A stretch of DNA of 11,139 nucleotides. Origin: Clostridium sp. CAG:964 (GTDB lineage: Bacteria; Bacillota; Clostridia; Oscillospirales; Acutalibacteraceae). Of the stretch, positions 1 through 6,665 are shown piece by piece. The position numbers and the translations under genes are program-made. Position 1 is the stretch's first letter, and each line of letters starts with the position of its first letter. The notes below the pieces were generated by a model. It did not search any database and was not told where the DNA came from. It worked only from the letters and a program-made list of their open reading frames with translations. Where the stretch lies: positions 1 through 11,139 of the forward strand of contig FR891310.1 of NCBI GenBank assembly GCA_000435335.1, given 5' to 3'.

Positions 1-84
1 TCTGTCGGAGCTGTCGGCTCTGTCGGAACTGTTGGCTCTGTCGGACTTGTCGGCTCTGTCGGAGCTGTTGGCTCTGTTGGGATT
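1..84 (-). repeat. 18-bp tandem repeat encoding a TEPTxP linker
   Basis: Four in-frame 18-bp units begin at 1, 19, 37 and 55 on the plus strand (TCTGTCGGA-x-CTGTCGGC type), and a degenerate fifth begins at 73. On the coding strand each reads Thr-Glu-Pro-Thr-(Ala/Ser/Val)-Pro. Differences fall mostly in one variable codon and in third positions. The array continues past the left edge, so its copy number is unknown. Such repeats usually form an extended linker between a surface domain and a wall anchor and are prone to slippage. Confidence 0.85.
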
Positions 85-2456
85 TCTGCTGACTTTGGAG
101 TCATCGTCAAATCGGTTTCGAGCCACATGCTTTGCATATCGTCGTCATCGCCTACACGCTTATAATTCACATACTGACCGTTGATTTTCAGCTTGGCGTC
201 AGGTGAGAAATTGCCGTAATATGCAGTCACATACACCCCATAATGATAGGTCTTTCCGGCTTCAAAGGCAGTAATTTTATTTTTATAAATTCCGCCTCCC
301 CACTCCGGCTCAGTAGAAATTAAACCGGTATTTTCGTCCAGACTCCACCACTCGCATCGGAATGCGTAGTCTTCATTATCGGGTACATTGCCGGTAAAGA
401 CAGGCTTGTCACCATCTTTAAAGGTTATGGTTGCGTTAATGATTTCCACAAGATCAATTTCCTTTGGCTGAATAGGCTTAGTCGGAGTTATTACTTTAAC
501 TATCGGCATAAACAAGCCGTCTTGAGTTTTTACTACATTTGTCGGATCCACCATAGTGTTATTAACCATTACCGGACAATTATCAACAAAAGCATAGCCG
601 TCCTTTGCTCTCAGCTCAATGGAGTACATATAGCTTTTGCCTTCTTCAAACTGCGTAATTCTTTTCATTGAAGAATTATATTTGCTTTCATCGGAATACC
701 AGAACGCAACCGGATTTCCGTTTTCCATTTCTTCCCAGCATTCATATGCAATTTCATATTTGTCAGAATCCTCCGGCAGGAATATTTCGGCTGACTCTTG
801 TGGAGCGTCCCCCGGCTGATAGTCAAATTTAACATCTGAAATTGCTGCCTCATTAATTCTGCTGTCACCCGTTCCTGCACTGAACATTACCGGTATATCG
901 CTTCTTTTTTGAACATGTGACTCATCAGCACCGGTTTCTATCATACCTTCACCAAGAACAACATTATCTGCTTTTAGAACGGTATTTCCGGCATAGCCGG
1001 TGTTTAATATAGTTGTTCCGCCGTTAAAAGTAGCGGCAGATCCCTCCTGACTTATTTTAACTAAAGGCGTTGGGTTGCCGTTCTCATCTGCCGGTACTAC
1101 AGCAGGCGTGTACTCTCCCCAGCTCCAGGCTGCATCCAGCACACCGCTGTTCACATTAAGGCTTTTACACCAAATTACAGGGTCTCCATACAAATAGTTG
1201 CCGAATTTTTGCACCGCCTCACGAACTGTTAGCGAAGCATCAGACAAATTCAGCTCATCGACTATTATGCTTTTGGTCTGCACCGTGCCGCCCGAGATAT
1301 TTAACTTTTTATCTCCATATATTAAACCTGCTGTTACAGAACCGCCTGTAACAGTAAAGAGCCCGTGATTTTCCTCTGATTTGTATGTATATATAGATAT
1401 GCTTACGTCTGCAGCTTCCAGCGTGCCGTTGCTTACTTCAATGTTTCCGGCATTTTCAGTATTACTCGTAAGAATTGATGTACTAACACAGATAGAACCA
1501 CTCTCACGCCATTCTCTGGTACCGTTGCATATAAGCTTACCGCCTGTAAGCTTTACACCTCCGCCGCTGACATTAATACAAGTGGTGCCGACAGCGGTAA
1601 CCTCGCCCTTATTAGAAACAAGCAGATCACCTACTGAAATATCAATGGCATAGACAAGACCTTCACCATCCATAGCAGGGTCGCATTTAGCTATAAGCTT
1701 TCCATCGCCTGTAACGGAAACACTACCCCTATATATATCCACGCCACGCGAAAAGGATTTTATTTGCTTCTCCGGATTTTCCATGTCAAAGGTTTCTCCG
1801 CCAATGGCTGTAAGCGAACCGCCGATTACAGACAAGAACTTGTTGCGTTTATCACTGTCCATTCTGACACCGGCAGAAAAAGCACAATCGCCTGAGTACG
1901 CCTTGCCGCCCTGTGCCGTTATATGACCACCCCAAACGGTGAAGTCTCCGTCTACACTGATGGCCGAGGTCTCAGTCCATGCGTCGCCGGTATTCTCATA
2001 TGTGCCGGAGGTAACGGACAGGGTGCCTGTGCCTTTCATACCGCCCCTGACGGTTAGGTTGCCCAAAGCCTCCAATGCAGTTGAAAATATCTTATTTTTG
2101 TACTCTCCGTTTTCTGCTGCCACAGCGTCACCGCCGACAATTGTATTTGTAGTGTCGTCAGCCAGTACTACAGTGGTACCTGCCGGTAGTTTTACGGCTG
2201 TAGTTGCAGCAGTATTAAAATTAATACCCTTCAGCGTCAAGGTTTTGCTTCCACTGTTCCAAACGGAATCTGCAGCACCGGTGCTCTTATGCTGATTCAG
2301 CAGTGCCAGTGCCGCTGCTCCGCCGTCGGCTGCGGTAAAGTCTGCCGTTTCTGTTGCCTCTGTCGTTGCAAATGCCGAAAGCGGCAACAGCGACGCCGCC
2401 ATACAAAGCGTAAGCCCCACAGATAATATTTTCCCCATAAATAATTTAGTTTTCAT
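1..2456 (-). CDS. Secreted beta-helix (carbohydrate-binding-like) surface protein, C-terminus cut off by window edge
   Basis: An open frame of 818 codons runs without a stop from ATG at 2456 to the left edge, so the protein is partial. AGGAGGTC (2463-2470) lies a few bases upstream of the ATG. Residues 1-30 are a classical signal peptide (basic start, hydrophobic core, cleavage after SAFA). Residues about 40-460 are Gly/Thr/Val-rich with repeating turns such as GGSLTAIGG, GGHITAQGG and GGTVQTKS, the pattern of a right-handed beta-helix as in Cthe_2159-type carbohydrate-binding proteins. Two related modules follow, about 540-650 and 665-785, each with an F-E-x-G-K-x-Y-x-Y core. From residue 793 a Thr-Glu-Pro-Thr-x-Pro linker repeats to the edge. 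Export is well supported and the fold is likely. Ligand binding is inference: it could be an adhesin or polysaccharide binder. An LPxTG, dockerin or SLH anchor may lie beyond the edge. Confidence 0.8.
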   Translation of the reverse strand, partial: MKTKLFMGKILSVGLTLCMAASLLPLSAFATTEATETADFTAADGGAAALALLNQHKSTGAADSVWNSGSKTLTLKGINFNTAATTAVKLPAGTTVVLADDTTNTIVGGDAVAAENGEYKNKIFSTALEALGNLTVRGGMKGTGTLSVTSGTYENTGDAWTETSAISVDGDFTVWGGHITAQGGKAYSGDCAFSAGVRMDSDKRNKFLSVIGGSLTAIGGETFDMENPEKQIKSFSRGVDIYRGSVSVTGDGKLIAKCDPAMDGEGLVYAIDISVGDLLVSNKGEVTAVGTTCINVSGGGVKLTGGKLICNGTREWRESGSICVSTSILTSNTENAGNIEVSNGTLEAADVSISIYTYKSEENHGLFTVTGGSVTAGLIYGDKKLNISGGTVQTKSIIVDELNLSDASLTVREAVQKFGNYLYGDPVIWCKSLNVNSGVLDAAWSWGEYTPAVVPADENGNPTPLVKISQEGSAATFNGGTTILNTGYAGNTVLKADNVVLGEGMIETGADESHVQKRSDIPVMFSAGTGDSRINEAAISDVKFDYQPGDAPQESAEIFLPEDSDKYEIAYECWEEMENGNPVAFWYSDESKYNSSMKRITQFEEGKSYMYSIELRAKDGYAFVDNCPVMVNNTMVDPTNVVKTQDGLFMPIVKVITPTKPIQPKEIDLVEIINATITFKDGDKPVFTGNVPDNEDYAFRCEWWSLDENTGLISTEPEWGGGIYKNKITAFEAGKTYHYGVYVTAYYGNFSPDAKLKINGQYVNYKRVGDDDDMQSMWLETDLTMTPKSAEIPTEPTAPTEPTSPTEPTVPTEPTAPT

Positions 2457-2482
2457 AAAATCTGACCTCCTTTTTTGGAATA

Positions 2483-2498
2483 AGACCGTTGCCGGTCT
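2483..2498 (-). other. Short GNRA-type hairpin between the two left minus-strand genes
   Basis: On the minus strand AGACCG-GCAA-CGGTCT forms a six-base-pair stem with a GCAA (GNRA) tetraloop. It sits just upstream of the AGGAGGTC ribosome binding site of the surface-protein gene. No U-run follows, so it is not a terminator. It could be a processing or stability element in a two-gene transcript. A chance occurrence is also possible. Confidence 0.35.
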
Positions 2499-2529
2499 AT
2501 GTAATACTATTTATCCGTCTTATTATTTA

Positions 2530-3117
2530 TTATAATTTTTCACCGCAGCTCGCACAAAAAGCACTTCCGTCAATAATATCTGCACCACATTTAGGGCATT
2601 TATTGTTAAGCCTTGTTCCGCAATAGCTGCAAAACCTTGATCCGCCCGGAATTTGTGTGTGGCAGTTAGGGCACAGCATCATTCCCGGTGTCACAGCTGT
2701 TCCGGCACCGTTAACAACAACAGGCTGACCACCTGTCATAATGCAGTTTTCAATTACCTGAAATATCTCCGCCGGCAGCTTTTTCTGTTTAAAAGCACCC
2801 ATACCTGCTGTTATAGCCAACGGCCATGCGATAAACAGTCCTATAGCACCGGCACCTATTTTATCCGACCATTGTCCCTCTCCCACTGTTACATTCAAGT
2901 GGTTTTCCATAACCGCCATCTGTACAGTAACAGCCAGCCGCATTCCTGTTAAGGTTTTCCAGCCGTCCTTTGGCTGGCTTGCCTGCATAACATACCCGTC
3001 TGTAGTTTGCGAGCTTTGCACCTCCATTCCCTTTTCGGAACGGAAAAAGTTTTCCAGTCTTGCGGCAACAGCCTGCACTGTAATTCCGTTTAATACGAAA
3101 ACTCTTGACTCTGACAT
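2530..3117 (-). CDS. Membrane protein with two C-terminal zinc ribbons
   Basis: This 195-residue protein starts at ATG 3117, preceded by GGAGG with about nine bases of spacing. Residues 1-85 form a mixed alpha/beta region with no motif I recognise. Residues 87-108 are a single hydrophobic segment (AGAIGLFIAWPLAITAGMGA). The C-terminus holds two treble-clef-like zinc ribbons, Cys149/152/163/166 (CPNC...CSYC) and Cys174/177/188/191 (CPKC...CASC), each probably binding one zinc. Such tandem ribbons are common at the ends of Firmicutes membrane proteins, where their partners are mostly unknown. The surface-protein gene starts 73 bp downstream on the same strand with no terminator between, so co-transcription is likely. 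No enzymatic function can be assigned. Confidence 0.85.
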   Translation of the reverse strand: MSESRVFVLNGITVQAVAARLENFFRSEKGMEVQSSQTTDGYVMQASQPKDGWKTLTGMRLAVTVQMAVMENHLNVTVGEGQWSDKIGAGAIGLFIAWPLAITAGMGAFKQKKLPAEIFQVIENCIMTGGQPVVVNGAGTAVTPGMMLCPNCHTQIPGGSRFCSYCGTRLNNKCPKCGADIIDGSAFCASCGEKL

Positions 3118-3184
3118 TCTTTAATACCTCCGTTTTTCATAGATACTTTCACAAAATAATATGTGATAAAAATTATTCCAACCT

Positions 3185-3226
3185 TGCAGTCATTATCCGA
3201 CTTAGAAAGCAAGGAAGCTGACTGCA
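3185..3226 (-). other. Inverted repeat in the predicted leader of the zinc-ribbon gene
   Basis: TGCAGTCA at 3185-3192 is exactly complementary to TGACTGCA at 3219-3226. CCTTG/CAAGG pairs (3182-3186 with 3210-3214) could form an alternative helix. The element lies between the predicted minus-strand start of transcription (about 3238) and the gene start at 3117. It could be a leader hairpin or a protein-binding site. No known riboswitch consensus is recognisable. Confidence 0.3.
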
Positions 3227-3244
3227 GTTATAATTTACATAAAC

Positions 3245-3253
3245 ATTATATCA
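3245..3253 (-). promoter_or_regulatory. Extended -10 promoter for the zinc-ribbon gene
   Basis: On the minus strand TGATATAAT is a perfect extended -10 (TGn plus TATAAT at 3250-3245). The -35 position 17 bp upstream reads CTTAAA, only three of six consensus bases, which is tolerable with an extended -10. Transcription would begin near 3238, giving a leader of about 120 nt before the ATG at 3117. Confidence 0.5.
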
Positions 3254-3538
3254 TATATGCAGCTTGCTTTAAGCTAAATTTCCAAAAAGTCAAATGCCAA
3301 TTCGGAAATTTTTATCTAAAATGTAAATCAGTTGTAAATTAGCCGTAAAAATCCTATATTCGACAGCCTTTTAGGACGGTTTTTTACAGGTAAATCACAG
3401 TTATGCCACTGCCGTCAAAGCAAGCAGCCGTCAATAACATAAAAAATGCGAATTTCACGCCGGTATTTGGGACGGACATATATGCAGTCACATCTGCTCG
3501 GCGTGCAGCAGCTGTTAAAATTTATTTACTATTCTGTG
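3254..3538. other. Gene-free stretch with one imperfect hairpin
   Basis: I see no gene here. GTAAAAATCCTA (3345-3356) and TAGGACGGTTTTTTAC (3372-3387) can pair apart from a four-base bulge, giving an imperfect hairpin rich in A/T. A possible small frame beginning at 3403 on the plus strand has no ribosome binding site and runs through the tyrS promoter and T-box leader, so it is not called. Confidence 0.4.
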
Positions 3539-3567
3539 TTGACAAAGGCAAAAAGTTTATTTATAAT
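3539..3567 (+). promoter_or_regulatory. Perfect-consensus sigma-A promoter for the tyrS leader
   Basis: TTGACA at 3539-3544 and TATAAT at 3562-3567 both match consensus in full, with the optimal 17-bp spacer. Transcription should start near 3574, just before the T-box stem I region. A very strong basal promoter fits a gene whose output is set by leader attenuation rather than by initiation. Confidence 0.9.
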
Positions 3568-3573
3568 AGCCCT

Positions 3574-3856
3574 AAAGGCTGTGAGCAAATGAAGTAGTGG
3601 CAGATAATGCAGCAAAGAGAGGCTGTGGTTGGTGAAAACAGCGGTGCACCTGCTACGAAGTTACCTTTGTGAGCTGTGTTGCCGAACCCTTGGTGCGGTT
3701 TTTCTTGCACTTTTTAAGTAGGCAATGTCGGGTAAGCCCGTTACAGCGGTGAGTATTGTTGCTCTCTAAGGCTGCACAGGCAGTAAATAGAGGTGGTACC
3801 ACGGATTAGTCAATTCGTCCTCTGTGTGTTATGCACAGAGGACTTTTTATTTTTTA
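3574..3856 (+). ncRNA. Tyrosine-specific T-box leader of tyrS
   Basis: The leader contains the diagnostic T-box core AGGTGGTACCACGG (3791-3804) and a stem I distal region with AGAGAGG and TGGTTGGTGAAAA (about 3616-3639). A candidate specifier codon TAC (3654-3656) matches tyrosine. The TGGT bulge (3794-3797) would pair with ACCA, fitting the A discriminator of tRNA-Tyr. GAGG before the T-box (3790-3793) can pair with CCTC (3819-3822) in an antiterminator that excludes the terminator. Uncharged tRNA-Tyr is expected to stabilise the antiterminator and switch on tyrS. The T-box identity is seen directly. The exact specifier position is inferred from the downstream gene. Confidence 0.93.
3817..3856 (+). 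terminator. T-box attenuator terminator
   Basis: GTCCTCTGTG (3817-3826) and CACAGAGGAC (3834-3843) form a perfect ten-base-pair stem with a seven-base loop, followed by a T-rich run to about 3856. Its 5' arm overlaps the 3' half of the T-box antiterminator, so the two structures are mutually exclusive. Confidence 0.92.
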
Positions 3857-3874
3857 TAACAGGAGGACTTTATA

Positions 3875-5095
3875 ATGGGAGTTTATGAGGAGCTTGTTGC
3901 AAGAGGCTTAATTGCACAGGTAACTGACGAAAAAGAAATAAGAGAGCTTGTAAATAACGGTAAGGCTATATTTTATATTGGCTTTGACCCTACAGCAGAC
4001 AGCCTGCATGTTGGTCACTTTATGGCACTTTGCCTTATGAAAAGACTGCAAATGGCAGGCAACAAGCCTATTGCACTTATCGGCGGCGGTACCGCTATGG
4101 TAGGCGATCCGTCCGGCAGAACAGACATGCGTCAAATGATGACGCCTGAAACCATTCAGCACAATGTTGACTGCTTTAAAAAGCAAATGAGCCGTTTTAT
4201 CGACTTTTCAGATGGCAAGGCTCTTATGGTGAACAACGCCGACTGGCTGATGGACCTTAATTATGTTGAGGTACTGCGTGAAATCGGTGCTCATTTCAGC
4301 GTAAACCGTATGCTTACAGCCGAATGCTACAAGCAAAGAATGGAAAAGGGCTTGAGCTTCTTGGAGTTTAACTATATGATAATGCAGTCCTATGACTTTT
4401 ACGCATTGTACAAAAAATACGGCTGTAATATGCAGTTTGGCGGTGACGACCAGTGGAGCAATATGCTGGGCGGCACAGAGCTGATAAGAAGGAAGCTTGG
4501 CAAAAACGCCTACGCTATGACAATAAACCTGCTGCTTAATTCAGAGGGTAAAAAAATGGGCAAAACACAGTCCGGTGCTGTTTGGCTGTCTGCCGAAAAA
4601 ACATCTCCGTACGATTTCTACCAATACTGGAGAAATGTTGACGACGGCGATGTTATTAAGTGCCTAAAAATGCTTACATTCCTATCTTTGGAGGAAATTG
4701 ACGAGCTTGCAAGGCTTGAGGGCAGTGAGCTTAACAAAGCTAAGGAAGTGCTTGCCTACGAAGTAACAAAGCTTATACACGGTGAAGAAGAAGCAACAAA
4801 GGCACAGGAAACAGCAAAGGCACTGTTTGGCAACAAAGCTAACCTTGACAATATGCCTACTACCGTACTAAACGACAGCGACTTTACAGACAACGGCATA
4901 GGCGTGCTTGCTCTTTTGTGTAAGCTTGGTCTTACAGCCTCTAACGGTGAAGCAAGAAGACTTGTAACACAGGGCGGTATTTCCGTAAACGATGTAAAGA
5001 TTACAGACCCTAAGGCGGTAATTTCAAAGGACGAGATTGCACAGGGTGCTATTGTTAAAAAGGGCAAAAAGGTATTCCACAAGGCTACTCTTTAA
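3875..5095 (+). CDS. tyrS: Tyrosyl-tRNA synthetase
   Basis: TyrRS charges tRNA-Tyr with tyrosine at the expense of ATP in the cytosol. The 406-residue length is normal for the bacterial TyrS type. The class I signature HVGH is at 45-48 after GFDPTADSL. The KMSKS-equivalent loop reads KMGKT at 227-231. The tyrosine-pocket and active-site segments MQSYDFYALY (170-179) and QFGGDDQWSN (187-196) are intact. The C-terminus (about 340-405) is an S4 RNA-binding domain with the typical SNGEARRLVTQGGI stretch. AGGAGGA (3861-3867) precedes the ATG by seven bases. It sits directly behind the tyrosine T-box, so expression should rise on tyrosine starvation. mscL follows 54 bp downstream with no evident terminator, so some read-through is likely. 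Confidence 0.98.
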   Translation: MGVYEELVARGLIAQVTDEKEIRELVNNGKAIFYIGFDPTADSLHVGHFMALCLMKRLQMAGNKPIALIGGGTAMVGDPSGRTDMRQMMTPETIQHNVDCFKKQMSRFIDFSDGKALMVNNADWLMDLNYVEVLREIGAHFSVNRMLTAECYKQRMEKGLSFLEFNYMIMQSYDFYALYKKYGCNMQFGGDDQWSNMLGGTELIRRKLGKNAYAMTINLLLNSEGKKMGKTQSGAVWLSAEKTSPYDFYQYWRNVDDGDVIKCLKMLTFLSLEEIDELARLEGSELNKAKEVLAYEVTKLIHGEEEATKAQETAKALFGNKANLDNMPTTVLNDSDFTDNGIGVLALLCKLGLTASNGEARRLVTQGGISVNDVKITDPKAVISKDEIAQGAIVKKGKKVFHKATL

Positions 5096-5149
5096 CACCT
5101 TTGTAAAAGCAGAAATTTTAGCACACATTTGCCAAAGGAGATATACCTC

Positions 5150-5584
5150 TTGAAAAAGTTTTTGAACGAATTTAAGGAATTTATTATGCGTGGCAATGTC
5201 CTTGACTTGGCCGTTGCCGTACTGGTTGGTGCGGCCTTTCAGTCCATTGTCACCTCGCTTACAGACAATATTATTTCACCTGTAATCGGACTTTTTACAA
5301 GAATGAATTTTGACCAACTGTCTGTACAAATACCATACACTGATGTTATAATTAAGTATGGGGCTTTTATAACCTCTGTAATCAACTTCTTAATTATGGC
5401 GTTGATTATATTCCTGATAGTAAAGGTTATTAACAAAATAATGACCTTTGGAAGAAAAAAGGAAGAACAGACACAGGAAGAAACAACAAAGGAATGTCCG
5501 TACTGCAAAAGTGAAATTTCCATTGATGCTACCAGATGTCCGCACTGCACCTCAAAGCTGGAGGGTTATGACGGACAGGACTGA
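5150..5584 (+). CDS. mscL: Large-conductance mechanosensitive channel with C-terminal zinc ribbon
   Basis: MscL forms a homopentameric membrane pore that opens under high tension and protects cells from hypo-osmotic shock. The family N-terminus KKFLNEFKEFIMRGNVLDLAV is clear. TM1 spans about 15-47 and TM2 about 70-97. After the cytoplasmic RKKEE cluster, an extra ribbon carries Cys116/119/130/133 (CPYC...CPHC). Such tails occur in many Firmicutes MscL proteins and are absent from E. coli MscL. I choose TTG at 5150 because AAAGGAGA (5134-5141) lies eight bases before it and translation then begins exactly at the family N-terminus. The in-frame TTG at 5129 would sit upstream of that site and add seven foreign residues. 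The length is 144 residues. VanY-type gene downstream starts about 28 bp later. Confidence 0.95.
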   Translation: MKKFLNEFKEFIMRGNVLDLAVAVLVGAAFQSIVTSLTDNIISPVIGLFTRMNFDQLSVQIPYTDVIIKYGAFITSVINFLIMALIIFLIVKVINKIMTFGRKKEEQTQEETTKECPYCKSEISIDATRCPHCTSKLEGYDGQD

Positions 5585-5612
5585 GTAGTAAATTGTCGGG
5601 GAGATGATTTTA

Positions 5613-6581
5613 TTGTCTAAAAAACGCCTTATAAAAAATAAACAGCCTATATATATTGCGGCTGCGTTTTTCATTTATATAACCGCAGCTGTATTTATAT
5701 TTGTTTTTGCCGCCAATACAGGCCCGATAATGGCACACAACAGCTCTGTTTTAAAATCGCTGCCTAATATTACAAAGCCTGATATAAAAAAGGACTTTAT
5801 AGTTACAGAGGTTGACAACAGCAAGCTGTACACCGGCCCCTTGGTACTGGTAAACAACAATTATTCCTGTAGGTTTGACGGTGATAATCTGGTGTCGGTG
5901 CTAAGCAACGCAGGCAAAAGCTACACTGCCTCCGACTATGATGTTAAGGTAAATAAAATTGCTATGAACGCCCTTAACAGTATGATGCAGGATTTTTACA
6001 GCAACACCCAAAATAAAAATGTTATGGTAAGCAGTGCCTACCGCAGCAAGGAGCTTCAGCAGGAGCTTTACGATGAGGACAAGAGCAACGCCAATTCCGA
6101 CAGCAAAAAAAGCGGAGAGGAGTTTGTAGCTATACCCGGCTACAGCGAACACCAAACAGGCTATGCTGTTGACCTGTCAGTCTTAAATGACGGTATAATA
6201 TCTGTATTTGACAACAAGGGCGACTACAGCTGGGTTTTGGAAAACTGCTCTAACTATGGCTTCGTGTTAAGATACCCAGAGGATAAAACCGCTATAACAG
6301 AAATAGGCTACGAAACCTGGCACTATAGATATGTAGGCACACCACATGCAGCCTATATGGCACAAAACAACCTGTGTCTTGAGGAATACATAGAGCAGGT
6401 AAAGAGCTACTCCGTTGACAATCCTCTTTACATAACAGACAATTCCCTAAACAGCTGGATGGTATACTTTGTAAAAGCGGAAAACGGCTCTAAAACCTCC
6501 GTTACAGTTCCAAAGGACTGTGAATACCAAATAAACGGCAACAATAACGACGGCTTCGTTATTTCGGTACAGCTAACCTAA
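5613..6581 (+). CDS. Membrane-anchored VanY-type D-alanyl-D-alanine carboxypeptidase
   Basis: A peptidase M15B/VanY zinc carboxypeptidase is predicted, trimming terminal D-Ala from peptidoglycan stem peptides outside the membrane. Counting from the TTG at 5613 (322 residues), a hydrophobic anchor spans about 14-34 and the catalytic domain about 115-245. It carries the SSAYRS motif (Arg144), the zinc motif SEHQTGYAVD (His180, Asp187) and ETWHYRYVG (Glu234, His237). All expected M15B residues are present. The last 70 residues form a small extra C-terminal region I do not recognise. ATG at 5604 would give 325 residues, but GGGGAG (5598-5603) abuts it. TTG at 5613 has nine-base spacing, so I prefer it. 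Nothing suggests vancomycin resistance: no vanR/S/H/A/X neighbours are seen. General wall remodelling is likely. Confidence 0.92.
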   Translation: MSKKRLIKNKQPIYIAAAFFIYITAAVFIFVFAANTGPIMAHNSSVLKSLPNITKPDIKKDFIVTEVDNSKLYTGPLVLVNNNYSCRFDGDNLVSVLSNAGKSYTASDYDVKVNKIAMNALNSMMQDFYSNTQNKNVMVSSAYRSKELQQELYDEDKSNANSDSKKSGEEFVAIPGYSEHQTGYAVDLSVLNDGIISVFDNKGDYSWVLENCSNYGFVLRYPEDKTAITEIGYETWHYRYVGTPHAAYMAQNNLCLEEYIEQVKSYSVDNPLYITDNSLNSWMVYFVKAENGSKTSVTVPKDCEYQINGNNNDGFVISVQLT

Positions 6582-6610
6582 GCTGTCAAAAAATATATAT
6601 TTGTTCAATA

Positions 6611-6653
6611 AAAAAGCACAAGGCAGACTGCAACAGTCTGCCTTGTGCTTTTT
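6611..6653. terminator. Bidirectional intrinsic terminator between convergent genes
   Basis: AAAAAGCACAAGGCAGACTG (6611-6630) is perfectly complementary to 6634-6653 with a three-base CAA loop, a 20-bp stem. It is flanked by A-runs on one side and T-runs on the other, so it can terminate both the carboxypeptidase transcript from the left and the convergent cysteine-peptidase transcript, which ends at 6666, from the right. Confidence 0.95.
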
Positions 6654-6665
6654 ATATAATTTTGT

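Noticed and set aside
1..84. Tandem repeat as a CRISPR array
   Set aside because: The units are contiguous 18-mers without spacers, in frame within a coding region.
1381..2295. Two plus-strand open frames opposite the surface protein
   Set aside because: They are antisense shadows of a continuous 818-codon frame with a signal peptide. Their composition reflects the complementary Thr/Gly-rich coding.
3403..3597. Small plus-strand open frame of 64 codons
   Set aside because: It has no ribosome binding site, no recognisable domain, and overlaps the tyrS promoter and the first part of the T-box leader.
5129..5152. Upstream TTG at 5129 as mscL start
   Set aside because: It lies upstream of the AAAGGAGA site, and family alignment begins at the TTG at 5150.
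5613..6581. VanY-type gene as part of a vancomycin-resistance cluster
   Set aside because: No vanR, vanS, vanH, ligase or vanX genes are nearby. The neighbours are tyrS, mscL and an unrelated peptidase.
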